Notes under the pieces: model-generated
What the model was told of the DNA's origin: nothing
What the model saw: the letters and a program-made list of their open reading frames with translations, nothing else
Database searches by the model: none
Part shown: positions 1-6,821 of the stretch, piece after piece
Numbering within the stretch: position 1 is the stretch's first letter
How the letters are laid out: every line of letters begins with the position of its first letter
NCBI GenBank assembly: GCA_039935415.1
Contig: JBDTKH010000033.1
Span: 1-12,548, forward strand
Length of the DNA: 12,548 nt
From: Palsa-870 sp039935415
GTDB lineage: Bacteria > Chloroflexota > Dormibacteria > Dormibacterales > Dormibacteraceae
Reading direction: 5' to 3'
Translations under genes and position numbers: made by a program

Positions 1-1
1 G

Positions 2-2458
2 CTCCTGTTGAGCCCGATCGGTTGGGTCGAGTGGACTCATTTCGGTCTCTACGCGAGCTGGGTCGGGATGGTGTTCTTCATGCCGGCGCTGATCGCGCTT
101 GACGCCTTCTTCGTCGCATGGCTGGCCGGCGACCACGGTTGGAGGTTCCGCGTTTCGGCGGTTCTGTTCATCGTCTTCGTGACGGCGATGGGGACGATCT
201 CGCCCCACCTCGTCGCCGCGCCACTGCTGGTCGCCCCGCTGTACGCCGTCGCGCTGCCGCGGCCTTCCGCGCGGCGTGCGTGGAGCTGGGTGCTGCTAGC
301 GGTGCCGCCCCTCTATGTCGGCGTGGCGTTGCTTTCTGCGTTCTGGCTCGGAGCCGAGCTCCAGTACCTTGCCGTCGTTCGCTCGCATTGGGCTGGGGCC
401 GGAACGAGCTTCGACATCAACCGATTGTCTCCATTCGCCCTCGGCACCATCCTCTCGCTGCAGCCGCTGCGAAGTGAAAACCTCGGAGACCTGTACAGCG
501 TCAGCCCGGCGGTCTTGCTGCCGGCGTTGCTGGCGATACCACTCGTCTGGAGACACGGGCGCGCGCGTTTGTTCCTGCTTCTGTGCGTGCTGGGGATTGT
601 CCTGATGACGGATCGCGATCTCTACCGCCCACTGTTCCTGATTCCCGGATTCAAAGAGTTCGGGGTGGTGGCCCACCGGCCTCTGCAGCTGCTGGTCATC
701 GTGTCCGCTCCGGCGTTGGCGGTGTTGGGCCTCTTCGAGCTGCCGCGGACACTTTCCGAGGTCGCGGCTCGACGGTGGTCATGGCCGGTGTGGGCCCGGT
801 CCGGCCTCGCGGTTGGCCCTGTCGTGCTCGTCGCAGTTCTCGCGGTCGACGTTTACGCCTTCGGGGGCTATGTCGCCGGAGGCAACCAGCTGGCTTACGG
901 GCCCAGCATCCCCAAGGCACCGGACCTGCGTGACCTGTGGCAGCTACATCCGAGCGATATGTCCCTTGCGTCGCAGCTCCTCGACGTCCGGAACTGGCGA
1001 GCGCCTGACATCACCTGCGACCTCGACTGCCCCGCGAAGCGCCAGAGGATCGAAGCGTTTGGGAGCACCTTCCCATCGCCACCGCAACGTGCCGAGCTCA
1101 ACTCGAACATCGGTCCGCTGGACATGGCATTTCACGACGTGGTCGGCGGCGGGATTACGCACAGCTACAACGACCAGGTGCTTCCCTCGCGTGAGCTCTC
1201 GTCGTGGCTCGAGGACAGCATGCTGCGGAATGCCGGAACGACGGTCAAGGCGCAGCTCGCGCAAGCGTTGGGAATCGATGCCGTCGTTCTCTCCGATGCT
1301 CAGGCAGCGCGCGCCGCCGACTACCAGGCCCTCGGCTGGGCGCAGGTCAATGGCCAGCCGCTGGCCTTCGTCAATCCCCAACCCTCCGGCCTGGCCGCAG
1401 AGTGGACCGGCGGCACGGCGGTTCTGGTCGTGGGCAGCACCCAGGACAGCGTCCCTCAGCTCTACAACTCTGTCTTCGAGCGGGCAACGTCAGGCATGTT
1501 GCCGTTCGACTCAGCATGGCTGGCGCGTGGAAAGTCGCCTTACATAGATGACTATTCGCAGAAGGATTTGAGCCGCTACGCGGGCGTGATCATGCTCGGG
1601 TACCAGTACCACGACCAGGGTGCCGCCTGGTCGCGGGTCGATGGATTCGTGCGCGGTGGCGGCAGGCTCTTCGTCGAGACGGGCTGGCAGTACGTCGACC
1701 CGGACTGGAACGTCGGGACCGCTCCGTCGCCTTTGCCCGTGACCGGTCTGCGGTGGGGAGCGCTCGACCCAAACGCGCCGGTCACGGTTGACGGTCAGGT
1801 CGACCAGCAGTTCGGGCGCTTCGCGTACCAGGGCGGAGGGTGGGGCGCCAGCAGCGCATCGGGGTTGCGACCCGGCGCGTCCGCGCTGGTGACGGTCGGA
1901 GGTCGGATCGTGGCCGCGCAGTGGCGGGTTGGAAAGGGTCGGGTCGTTTGGAGCGGGATGAATCTCATCGCTCACGATGCCTCGAGCGGTTCGACCGACG
2001 AAGACCGGTTTCTTGCCTCCCAGTTTTCGTGGCTTTTCCCGCCGTCGGATTCGCAGGTGGCGGTTGCGCCGCAGTGGAACGGGGACAGTCAGGCGCGCCT
2101 CCCCTTGAATCCGTCAGATGGGCCTGCGCTGGTCCTGTTCAAGGAGTCTCTGTTTCCCGGATGGTCGGCCCGGCTGGACACGCCCAGCGGTTCGCGTCCG
2201 GTTCAGCTGGTGGGCAGCGAGATGGATTTCATGCTCGCGACGCTCGACTCCATCCCCGCGGGCTCGACCCTTGTCTTTACCTACGGCCCCACCACCTTCG
2301 AGGAGGCGTCGTGGGTTCTGAGCCTGGTCAGCGTGGTCGCTCTCATCGTGTGGGTGGCGAGGCCCGCTCTCTATGGGCGGGGCCGTCGGAGGGTTTCCGT
2401 CGCGGCGGGCACGCTCAGTCGTCGCCTGGTCGGTCGGTGGGGCCATGAGGATGGTTGA
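2..2458 (+). CDS. Multi-span membrane protein, YfhO/GT-C-like, with exterior amidotransferase-like domain (5' truncated)
   Basis: The frame is open to the left edge; the first possible start is a TTG at base 8 inside an already hydrophobic run, so the true N-terminus is probably outside the window. Counting from base 8 (816 residues), about eight hydrophobic spans lie in residues 15-285. A long hydrophilic, presumably extracytoplasmic region follows, then one membrane span near 770-790 and a basic cytoplasmic tail. The segment FKEFGVVAHRPLQLLV (near 216-231) resembles the 'F.RvpaR' region of YfhO and related GT-C proteins. Residues about 522-560 (GVIMLGYQY, then GFVRGGGRLFVETGW) and the later GRVVWSGMNL resemble an amidotransferase-like beta-alpha fold seen in exterior parts of membrane proteins. 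LFPGWSARLD near 720 matches the beta-rich C-terminal module of YfhO proteins. Likely role: lipid-linked sugar transfer or envelope glycan assembly, inferred from fold type and the adjacent sugar epimerase. The exact substrate cannot be read. It converges with the epimerase, 20 bases away. Confidence 0.8.
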   Translation, partial: LLLSPIGWVEWTHFGLYASWVGMVFFMPALIALDAFFVAWLAGDHGWRFRVSAVLFIVFVTAMGTISPHLVAAPLLVAPLYAVALPRPSARRAWSWVLLAVPPLYVGVALLSAFWLGAELQYLAVVRSHWAGAGTSFDINRLSPFALGTILSLQPLRSENLGDLYSVSPAVLLPALLAIPLVWRHGRARLFLLLCVLGIVLMTDRDLYRPLFLIPGFKEFGVVAHRPLQLLVIVSAPALAVLGLFELPRTLSEVAARRWSWPVWARSGLAVGPVVLVAVLAVDVYAFGGYVAGGNQLAYGPSIPKAPDLRDLWQLHPSDMSLASQLLDVRNWRAPDITCDLDCPAKRQRIEAFGSTFPSPPQRAELNSNIGPLDMAFHDVVGGGITHSYNDQVLPSRELSSWLEDSMLRNAGTTVKAQLAQALGIDAVVLSDAQAARAADYQALGWAQVNGQPLAFVNPQPSGLAAEWTGGTAVLVVGSTQDSVPQLYNSVFERATSGMLPFDSAWLARGKSPYIDDYSQKDLSRYAGVIMLGYQYHDQGAAWSRVDGFVRGGGRLFVETGWQYVDPDWNVGTAPSPLPVTGLRWGALDPNAPVTVDGQVDQQFGRFAYQGGGWGASSASGLRPGASALVTVGGRIVAAQWRVGKGRVVWSGMNLIAHDASSGSTDEDRFLASQFSWLFPPSDSQVAVAPQWNGDSQARLPLNPSDGPALVLFKESLFPGWSARLDTPSGSRPVQLVGSEMDFMLATLDSIPAGSTLVFTYGPTTFEEASWVLSLVSVVALIVWVARPALYGRGRRRVSVAAGTLSRRLVGRWGHEDG

Positions 2459-2461
2459 GCG

Positions 2462-2474
2462 CCGCTCGGAGCGG
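2462..2474. terminator. Short palindrome between convergent genes
   Basis: CCGCT-CGG-AGCGG is a perfect 5-bp stem with a 3-base loop. It lies in the 20 bases between the stop of the membrane protein and the stop of the convergent epimerase. No T-run follows on either strand, so termination is only plausible from position and symmetry. Confidence 0.3.
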
Positions 2475-2478
2475 TGAG

Positions 2479-3531
2479 TCAGTCGACCGTGGAGGCCCAG
2501 GCGATCAGGTCTCTCAGGCCCCTGTCGAAGGTGATCTGCGGTTCCCAATCGAGGTCGTTCATGGCCTTTGAGATCTCGCTGACGTAGTAGGTCTGGTCGC
2601 CCTCGCGCCAGTCGGCGAAGGTGTACTTCGGCTTGTTGTTGGTCAGCTCCTCGATCTGGACGATGACCTCGAGCAGATTTCTCTGGTTCTCCGGGCCGCC
2701 GCCCACGTTGTAGATCTCGCCGCGCGTCTTGTCGATGTTCTCGATCACGGCCAGGTACATGGCGCTGAGGTCCCTCGCGTCGAGCAGGTCGCGCACCTGC
2801 GTGCCGTCTCCATAGATGGTGAGAGGCCGGTTGTTGAGGATCGAGTGAACGAAGTGCGCGACCCATCCCTGGTCCTCGGTGCCGTACTGGTGCGCGCCGT
2901 AGATGCAGCTCTGACGGAGCACCACGGTGTTCATCTGGAAGCAGCGGGCGTAGTCCCTGACGTACTGGTCCGCCGCGCCTTTGCTGCATCCGTACGGGCT
3001 GTGGAAGTCGATCGGCTGCGTCTCTTTACAGGCAACGTTGTTTCTATCGAGCTTCCCATACACCTTATTCGTCGATGCGAACACAAACGGCGCCTCGCGG
3101 TTGTGCAGGCGAACGGCCTCCAGGACGTTGAGGGTCCCGCGCGCGTTGACATCGAAGTCGGTGCTCGGATCGACCAGCGAGGTCGTCACCGCAACCTGTC
3201 CCGCGAGATGGAGGATCGCGTCCTGGTTCTTGACGTGCTCGGCCAGGGCGCTTGCGTTTCTGACGTCCTCCTTGATGAAGGTGGTGCGCGCCGGGTGCTG
3301 GTTGATCAGCCACTTGAGGTTGCGCTCCGTCCCCGGCCGGCTGAGGTTGTCGAGCAGCGTCACCTGCCATCCGTCGGCGATCAGGTGCAGGGCCGCATTG
3401 ACGCCAAGGAAACCGGCGCCGCCGGTGATCAGGACGCGCCGACCGGCCTCGCCACCAGCACGGCGCGCCTCGGCGCGCGGCGCCGTGCGCGAGGGCGATT
3501 TTGGGGCGGTCATCAAGGTGGACGGATCCAT
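2479..3531 (-). CDS. NAD-dependent sugar-nucleotide epimerase, CDP-paratose 2-epimerase-like
   Basis: This 350-residue extended SDR enzyme has the NAD-binding GGAGFLG at 37-43, followed by the acidic D61 after strand 2. The catalytic set is S153-T154 and Y180xxxK184 (SPYGCSK). Several signatures fit the CDP-paratose/tyvelose 2-epimerase branch rather than plain GalE: DNLSRPGTERNLKWL (61-75), STNKVYG (153-159), YGTEDQGWVAHFV (216-228) and NVGGGPEN (275-282). Family members epimerise or dehydrate nucleotide sugars for deoxyhexose or other surface sugars; the real substrate here is not determined. Residues 1-31 before the Rossmann fold are an Arg/Ala-rich extension not usual in the family. ATG 3531 is chosen because a TAGGTT sits six bases upstream (leaderless geometry); ATG 3513 is the alternative. 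It diverges from the iron protein gene and converges with the GT-C-like gene, suggesting a glycan locus. Confidence 0.88.
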   Translation of the reverse strand: MDPSTLMTAPKSPSRTAPRAEARRAGGEAGRRVLITGGAGFLGVNAALHLIADGWQVTLLDNLSRPGTERNLKWLINQHPARTTFIKEDVRNASALAEHVKNQDAILHLAGQVAVTTSLVDPSTDFDVNARGTLNVLEAVRLHNREAPFVFASTNKVYGKLDRNNVACKETQPIDFHSPYGCSKGAADQYVRDYARCFQMNTVVLRQSCIYGAHQYGTEDQGWVAHFVHSILNNRPLTIYGDGTQVRDLLDARDLSAMYLAVIENIDKTRGEIYNVGGGPENQRNLLEVIVQIEELTNNKPKYTFADWREGDQTYYVSEISKAMNDLDWEPQITFDRGLRDLIAWASTVD

Positions 3532-3537
3532 AAGGGC

Positions 3538-3543
3538 AACCTA
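3538..3543 (-). promoter_or_regulatory. -10 element for a leaderless epimerase transcript
   Basis: On the minus strand TAGGTT (TANNNT type) is followed by six bases (GCCCTT) and then the ATG at 3531. This places the predicted +1 on the A of the start codon. No Shine-Dalgarno sequence is present and no good -35 is seen. Confidence 0.5.
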
Positions 3544-3622
3544 CGTTAAGCCAATCGTTCGCGCACGGCCGCACTGGCGTGGATGCCGGCTGCGCACCGC
3601 GGTGTCACCGTCGACCCATCCC

Positions 3623-3628
3623 TACCAT
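3623..3628 (+). promoter_or_regulatory. -10 element for a leaderless iron-protein transcript
   Basis: TACCAT is followed by six bases (AGACGC) and then GTG 3635, the same spacing as for the divergent epimerase promoter. The 103 bases between the two start codons hold nothing else I recognise: no clear -35 boxes, no Fur-type inverted repeat. Confidence 0.5.
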
Positions 3629-3634
3629 AGACGC

Positions 3635-4819
3635 GTGACCCCACCCGAACGCTCGATGTCTGGCACAGACGTCCGGTCGGTGCGGTCCAACTGGGAGAGT
3701 GAGGCCCGCATGGCTGCGGTTTACGAGGCGCTGGCGGGCGTCACGTCCGACGCGCGACTCAAAAGGCGCCTGATGGCTCTCGCCGAAACCGAGAACCGCC
3801 ATGCCGATGCGTGGGCGTCGGTGCTGGACGGGGCTGGTGGCACCTCCGTAGGAGCACGGCCGGTCGTCGCGGCGCGGCTGCTCGCCGCGCTCGCACGCGT
3901 CGCCGGTACAGGCCCTGCACTCGCCCTGGCGGGCGTCGCCGAGGGCCAGGTGCTCCGTTCGTACCTCAACCAGGTCTCGACGGTGGCGGACGAACGCGCC
4001 CAGGGCGTGCTCCGCGAGGTGCTTCCGGAAGAGCTCGACCACCAGTCCGCCGAAGAGTTGGAGGGCGAGCCCGCGCCCGCTGCGGCTGGTCGGGGCGGCG
4101 ACGCTCCGGCGGCGCTCGAGGAGTGGCACGCCGGCGGGGCCGAGAGCATCCGGAACGTGATCTACGGCGTGAACGACGGCCTGACCGCGACGCTCGGCGT
4201 GCTCGCCGGCGTCGGAGGCGCCAGCGTGGATCCGCGAGTCGTGCTCATCGGCGGCCTGTCGGCGATGGTCGCGTCCGGGGTCTCGATGGCCGGTGGCGCC
4301 TACCTGGCGAGCAAGTCTCAGCGCGAGGTCTTTGAGGGCCAACTCGCCCGCGAGGCGGCCGAGATCGAGGCGATGCCAGACCTCGAGCGCGCGGAGCTGG
4401 TCGAGATCTACCGCTCGAAGGGCCTCACGCCTGATGAGGCGGCAACCATCGTCGGGAGGATCACGTCTGACAAGAAGGTCTGGCTGGAAACACAGGCCCG
4501 CGAAGAGCTGGGCCTGGATGTGGCGCAGTTCGAGAACCCGACGCGGGAAGGCCTTGTCGCAGGCATCTCCACGCTCATCGGGGGAGCGATTCCCGTCGCG
4601 GGTTACCTGCTGGGCCGCACCCTCCTCGGCGGCCGGTTGAGCGGTCTGGCCGCGCTGGTGGTCGCGTTCTTCGTTTGCGCAGGCTTCCTTTTCGTCATCG
4701 GCTCGGCGCGATCGTTCTTCACCGGGAAGGGTGTTGCGCGGTCGGGGCTAGAGATGCTGGCGGTCGGATCTGTGGTGGCGGCAATCACCTACGGAGTCGG
4801 CGTTCTCTTCCGGGCTTAG
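3635..4819 (+). CDS. mbfA: Fused ferritin-like / VIT1-CCC1 membrane iron protein (MbfA type)
   Basis: From ATG 3656 the protein has 387 residues, from GTG 3635 it has 394; numbering uses the ATG. Residues 12-135 form a ferritin/rubrerythrin-like helical bundle with di-iron ligand candidates E14/E16, ETENRH (44-49: E46, H49), E96 (VAEGQ) and EELDH (125-129). Residues about 165-387 are a VIT1/CCC1 transporter domain: YGVNDGLTATLGVLAG begins the first span and SMAGGAYLASKSQ (210-222) ends the second. An acidic cytoplasmic metal-binding helix region (EAAEIEAMPDLERAELVEIY, 233-252) follows, then three C-terminal spans. In Agrobacterium and Bradyrhizobium, MbfA proteins with this layout export iron and protect against peroxide; the same role here is inference. 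GTG 3635 is preferred for its leaderless -10; neither start has a Shine-Dalgarno. The frame is open far upstream, but that part is antisense to the epimerase. Confidence 0.88.
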   Translation: MTPPERSMSGTDVRSVRSNWESEARMAAVYEALAGVTSDARLKRRLMALAETENRHADAWASVLDGAGGTSVGARPVVAARLLAALARVAGTGPALALAGVAEGQVLRSYLNQVSTVADERAQGVLREVLPEELDHQSAEELEGEPAPAAAGRGGDAPAALEEWHAGGAESIRNVIYGVNDGLTATLGVLAGVGGASVDPRVVLIGGLSAMVASGVSMAGGAYLASKSQREVFEGQLAREAAEIEAMPDLERAELVEIYRSKGLTPDEAATIVGRITSDKKVWLETQAREELGLDVAQFENPTREGLVAGISTLIGGAIPVAGYLLGRTLLGGRLSGLAALVVAFFVCAGFLFVIGSARSFFTGKGVARSGLEMLAVGSVVAAITYGVGVLFRA

Positions 4820-4844
4820 CAACCTCCCCGCCACCACTGGGGTC

Positions 4845-4863
4845 CCCGCGCCGAAGGCGCGGG
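4845..4863. terminator. Strong hairpin between convergent genes
   Basis: CCCGCGCC-GAA-GGCGCGGG is a perfect 8-bp stem. It lies between the iron-protein stop (4819) and the small membrane protein stop (4891, opposite strand). Read on the minus strand the loop is C(TTCG)G, the very stable UUCG tetraloop. No T-run follows on either side, so it may act as a bidirectional, U-tract-less terminator or 3'-end stabiliser. Confidence 0.55.
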
Positions 4864-4890
4864 AGGTCGCCCGTTAGGCGCGGGTGGGGC

Positions 4891-5262
4891 TCAGCCGGTG
4901 AAGATGCCGCGGACGAAGGCGATGCTCACCACCCATGCGGCGCCAGCGATGATCACGGTTTCGCGCCTCTTGCTCCCGCCCTGCGCGTAGACGTAAGCGC
5001 CAGGTAGGAACAGGACCGCGAAGACTCCGTACACCATGTGCAGGAGTCCTTTCGCCGGCTGGCCACCGAACGCGAGTGCGGCAAGCCCGATCAGGCCCTG
5101 GATCGCTGTCAGGCCGGCCATGATCAGGTAGGCGGAGCGATAACCGCCGGGGAGCTCGCGGTTGCGGAAGTAGAGGTACGTGCCCCAGATGCCGAGCAAG
5201 ACCGCGAAAATCACCAGCGCCGTGGCGCCCAATCGGTGCAGAGAAGTGAGCGCGCCGATCAA
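4891..5262 (-). CDS. Small four-span membrane protein, function unknown
   Basis: The 123-residue product is almost entirely hydrophobic, with four predicted spans near residues 12-32, 44-65, 73-93 and 102-120. A polar FRNRELPGGYR loop lies between spans 1 and 2, and a basic SKRRE loop before span 4. Histidines occur at the start of span 1 (H9) and in span 3 (H75, LLHMVYG), which could suggest a heme- or metal-binding bundle, but no family motif is certain. The start is a TTG at 5262 with no clear Shine-Dalgarno; no better start lies upstream in frame. It follows galE on the same strand with a 25-base gap, so probably shares its transcript, and ends before the UUCG hairpin. I do not recognise a named family; the coherent spans and lack of a competing frame argue it is real. 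Confidence 0.7.
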   Translation of the reverse strand: MIGALTSLHRLGATALVIFAVLLGIWGTYLYFRNRELPGGYRSAYLIMAGLTAIQGLIGLAALAFGGQPAKGLLHMVYGVFAVLFLPGAYVYAQGGSKRRETVIIAGAAWVVSIAFVRGIFTG

Positions 5263-5287
5263 ATCGTCATGACGCCGCCGATCGCAC

Positions 5288-6241
5288 TCACGCGGTCGGG
5301 CTCGCCACCTGTTCGCGGAAGTAATCGACGGTGAGGCTCAAGCCTTCCTCGAGGCTGCTGCGAGGCTCCCAGGCGAGCTCCCGGCGCGCTCGGGCGTTGT
5401 CCAGGGCTATCCGGTACACGTCTCCCTTTCGGGCCGGTCCGTAGGTCGGTGCGAGCGTGTAGTCGGTGAGGATCGCGAGCTTCCTGAACAGCTCGTTGAC
5501 AGAGATCGCGATGCCCGTGCTCACGTGGTAGGTGCCGCCGGAGCCCTTGTCGAGCGCCGAAAGGTTGGCGGTGGCCACGTCGCCCACGTGGAGCATGTCG
5601 CGGGATTGCTCGCCAGTTCCGTCGACGATCACGGGCTTGCCCAGGAGCATGCGGCTGGCGAAGATCGCGATCACCCGGCCCTCCTCGGCGTGGAAGTCCT
5701 GTCGCGCGCCGTAGATGTTGGCGTAGCGGAGGACCGTGTAGTCCAGCCCGAATGTGCGATGGAACGTGCCCAGGTATTGCTCGAAAGCCAGCTTGCTGGT
5801 GCCATACGGCGACAGGGGCCGCACCGGGTGATCCTCGTCGGCCGGAATGATGTCGGGTTCGCCGTACAGCGCCCCCCCGGTCGAGCTGAAGATCACCTTG
5901 CGCACTCCGTGATCGATGCACGCTTTGAGCAGGTTGAGCCCGCCGATGATGTTCACCTGGGCGTCGTAGGTCGGGTCGGCCACCGAGCGGGGCACTTCCG
6001 ACTGCGCGGCATGGTGGTTGACCAGCTCGGGCCGGAAGGCAGCGATCGCCTTCTCCACCTCTGGCTGGTCGCGAAGGTCGACCCGGTGGAGCCGCGCGGC
6101 GGCGTTGACGTTCTGCTCGCGTCCCGTGCTGAAGTTGTCGAGGACGCCGACCTCGTGACCGGCGGCGATGTATGCGTCGACCACGTTGGAACCGATGAAA
6201 CCGGCGCCGCCCGTGACGAGAATCCGCACCGCTGGTGACAT
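5288..6241 (-). CDS. galE: UDP-glucose 4-epimerase-like NAD-dependent epimerase
   Basis: This 317-residue extended SDR protein is full length for the compact GalE group. It carries GGAGFIG at 11-17, an acidic D35 after strand 2 (VLDNFSTG), AAQSEVPRSVADP (78-90), S119-S120-T121 and the catalytic SPYGTSK with Y146 and K150. RYANIYGARQD (172-182) and RDMLHVGDVA (214-223) are the usual substrate-domain segments. It probably interconverts UDP-glucose and UDP-galactose, or the N-acetyl or uronic forms, supplying precursors for surface glycans; specificity cannot be fixed from motifs. The start is ATG 6241, 20 bases from the preferred start of the divergent ybeY. There is no room for a normal leader, so transcription must start at or near the ATG or inside ybeY. 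The small membrane protein gene follows downstream. Confidence 0.87.
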   Translation of the reverse strand: MSPAVRILVTGGAGFIGSNVVDAYIAAGHEVGVLDNFSTGREQNVNAAARLHRVDLRDQPEVEKAIAAFRPELVNHHAAQSEVPRSVADPTYDAQVNIIGGLNLLKACIDHGVRKVIFSSTGGALYGEPDIIPADEDHPVRPLSPYGTSKLAFEQYLGTFHRTFGLDYTVLRYANIYGARQDFHAEEGRVIAIFASRMLLGKPVIVDGTGEQSRDMLHVGDVATANLSALDKGSGGTYHVSTGIAISVNELFRKLAILTDYTLAPTYGPARKGDVYRIALDNARARRELAWEPRSSLEEGLSLTVDYFREQVASPTA

Positions 6242-6246
6242 TAGCG

Positions 6247-6255
6247 GGTTTACTT
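6247..6255. promoter_or_regulatory. Possible shared bidirectional -10 patch between galE and ybeY
   Basis: This is the only AT-rich patch between the divergent starts. Read plus, TTACTT (6250-6255) lies six bases before GTG 6262. Read minus, TAAACC (6252 to 6247) lies five bases before ATG 6241. Neither hexamer is a perfect TANNNT, so the call rests mainly on geometry. Confidence 0.3.
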
Positions 6256-6261
6256 GTGACC

Positions 6262-6768
6262 GTGGCTGACCGGCTCGAGGTCGAGGTTGTCAAGGCCGTG
6301 CGCGCTGCCGTGCCCGCCGCCTTCATCAAGGAGGTGTTGACGCGGGCTGTGACGTTGCCGGAGATCGCGGCGCGCCTGCCGGAAGGCGGGTCCACCGTCG
6401 CGGTCCGGCTCGCGTCGGATCGGGAGCTGAGGCGGCTCAACCGGGTCTATGCCGGCGAAGACCACGCGACCGACGTGCTTTCATTTGCCGGCGCCGGCGA
6501 CCACCTGGGCGACATCGCCGTCTCCTGGCCTGCAGTCGTGCGCCAGTCGACCCAATATGGGCATCCCGAGACCACCGAGCTCGCGCTTCTCAGCGTTCAC
6601 GGGCTGCTGCATTTGCTCGGCTGGGACCACGCGACACGAGAGGAGCGGCGGGAGATGAGCCGCCTGAACGTCGCGGCGCTCAAGCCGTCGGGGCTGAAGC
6701 CGGCGATGAGATGGGTCCGGTCTGGGTACACTCCCCTCCAGGGTCTGCGGCACTCGCCGCGGGCCTAA
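6262..6768 (+). CDS. ybeY: Endoribonuclease YbeY (16S rRNA maturation / ribosome quality control)
   Basis: With GTG 6262 as residue 1 the protein has 168 residues. The zinc-binding signature HGLLHLLGWDH gives H113, H117 and H123, spaced as in the family. TDVLSFAG (70-77) and GDIAVS (83-88) are the other conserved blocks. YbeY is a metal-dependent single-strand RNase-like protein acting in 16S rRNA 3'-end processing and 70S quality control. About 45 residues follow the zinc motif, perhaps 20 more than usual, and the tail is basic. GTGs at 6235 and 6256 are alternative starts; 6235 would overlap the galE start codon head to head. No Shine-Dalgarno precedes any of them, and 6262 fits a leaderless start from the weak TTACTT. 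The gene is first in the plus-strand run leading to pth and mfd. Confidence 0.88.
   Translation: MADRLEVEVVKAVRAAVPAAFIKEVLTRAVTLPEIAARLPEGGSTVAVRLASDRELRRLNRVYAGEDHATDVLSFAGAGDHLGDIAVSWPAVVRQSTQYGHPETTELALLSVHGLLHLLGWDHATREERREMSRLNVAALKPSGLKPAMRWVRSGYTPLQGLRHSPRA
6727..6732 (+). promoter_or_regulatory. Candidate -10 for pth-mfd inside the ybeY 3' end
   Basis: TACACT in the last codons of ybeY is close to the -10 consensus and would give a leader of about 80 bases before pth. It has no evident -35 and may be chance; readthrough from ybeY is the alternative. Confidence 0.22.
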
Positions 6769-6795
6769 GTGTGTCTGCCCGGAAATCTTGAATAG

Positions 6796-6803
6796 AAAAG
6801 GAG
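6796..6803 (+). promoter_or_regulatory. Shine-Dalgarno upstream of pth, misplaced for the TTG start
   Basis: AAAAGGAG is the strongest ribosome-binding sequence in the spacer. It is 18 bases from TTG 6822, too far, but six bases from an in-frame GTC at 6810. This leaves the pth start uncertain. Confidence 0.5.
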
Positions 6804-6821
6804 TCGGTCGTCGAAGAGCGG

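Noticed and set aside
2114..2989. 291-codon minus-strand frame across the convergent junction
   Set aside because: It is the shadow of the epimerase in another frame and of the antisense of the membrane protein, with typical GC-rich shadow composition.
2981..3634. Long plus-strand upstream extension of the iron-protein frame (up to 612 residues in all)
   Set aside because: It is antisense to the well-supported epimerase, its translation is low-complexity Arg/Ser/Ala-rich, and the ferritin-like fold begins only after GTG 3635.
3532..3634. Fur- or riboswitch-type control of the iron protein
   Set aside because: I looked for a Fur-like inverted repeat and for structured leader RNA and saw neither; the predicted transcript has no leader to hold a riboswitch.
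5259..6440. 393-codon minus-strand frame overlapping galE and the ybeY start
   Set aside because: It is galE read in another frame; the product is Arg/Pro/Gly-rich with no motif, while the 317-residue frame has the complete SDR signature.
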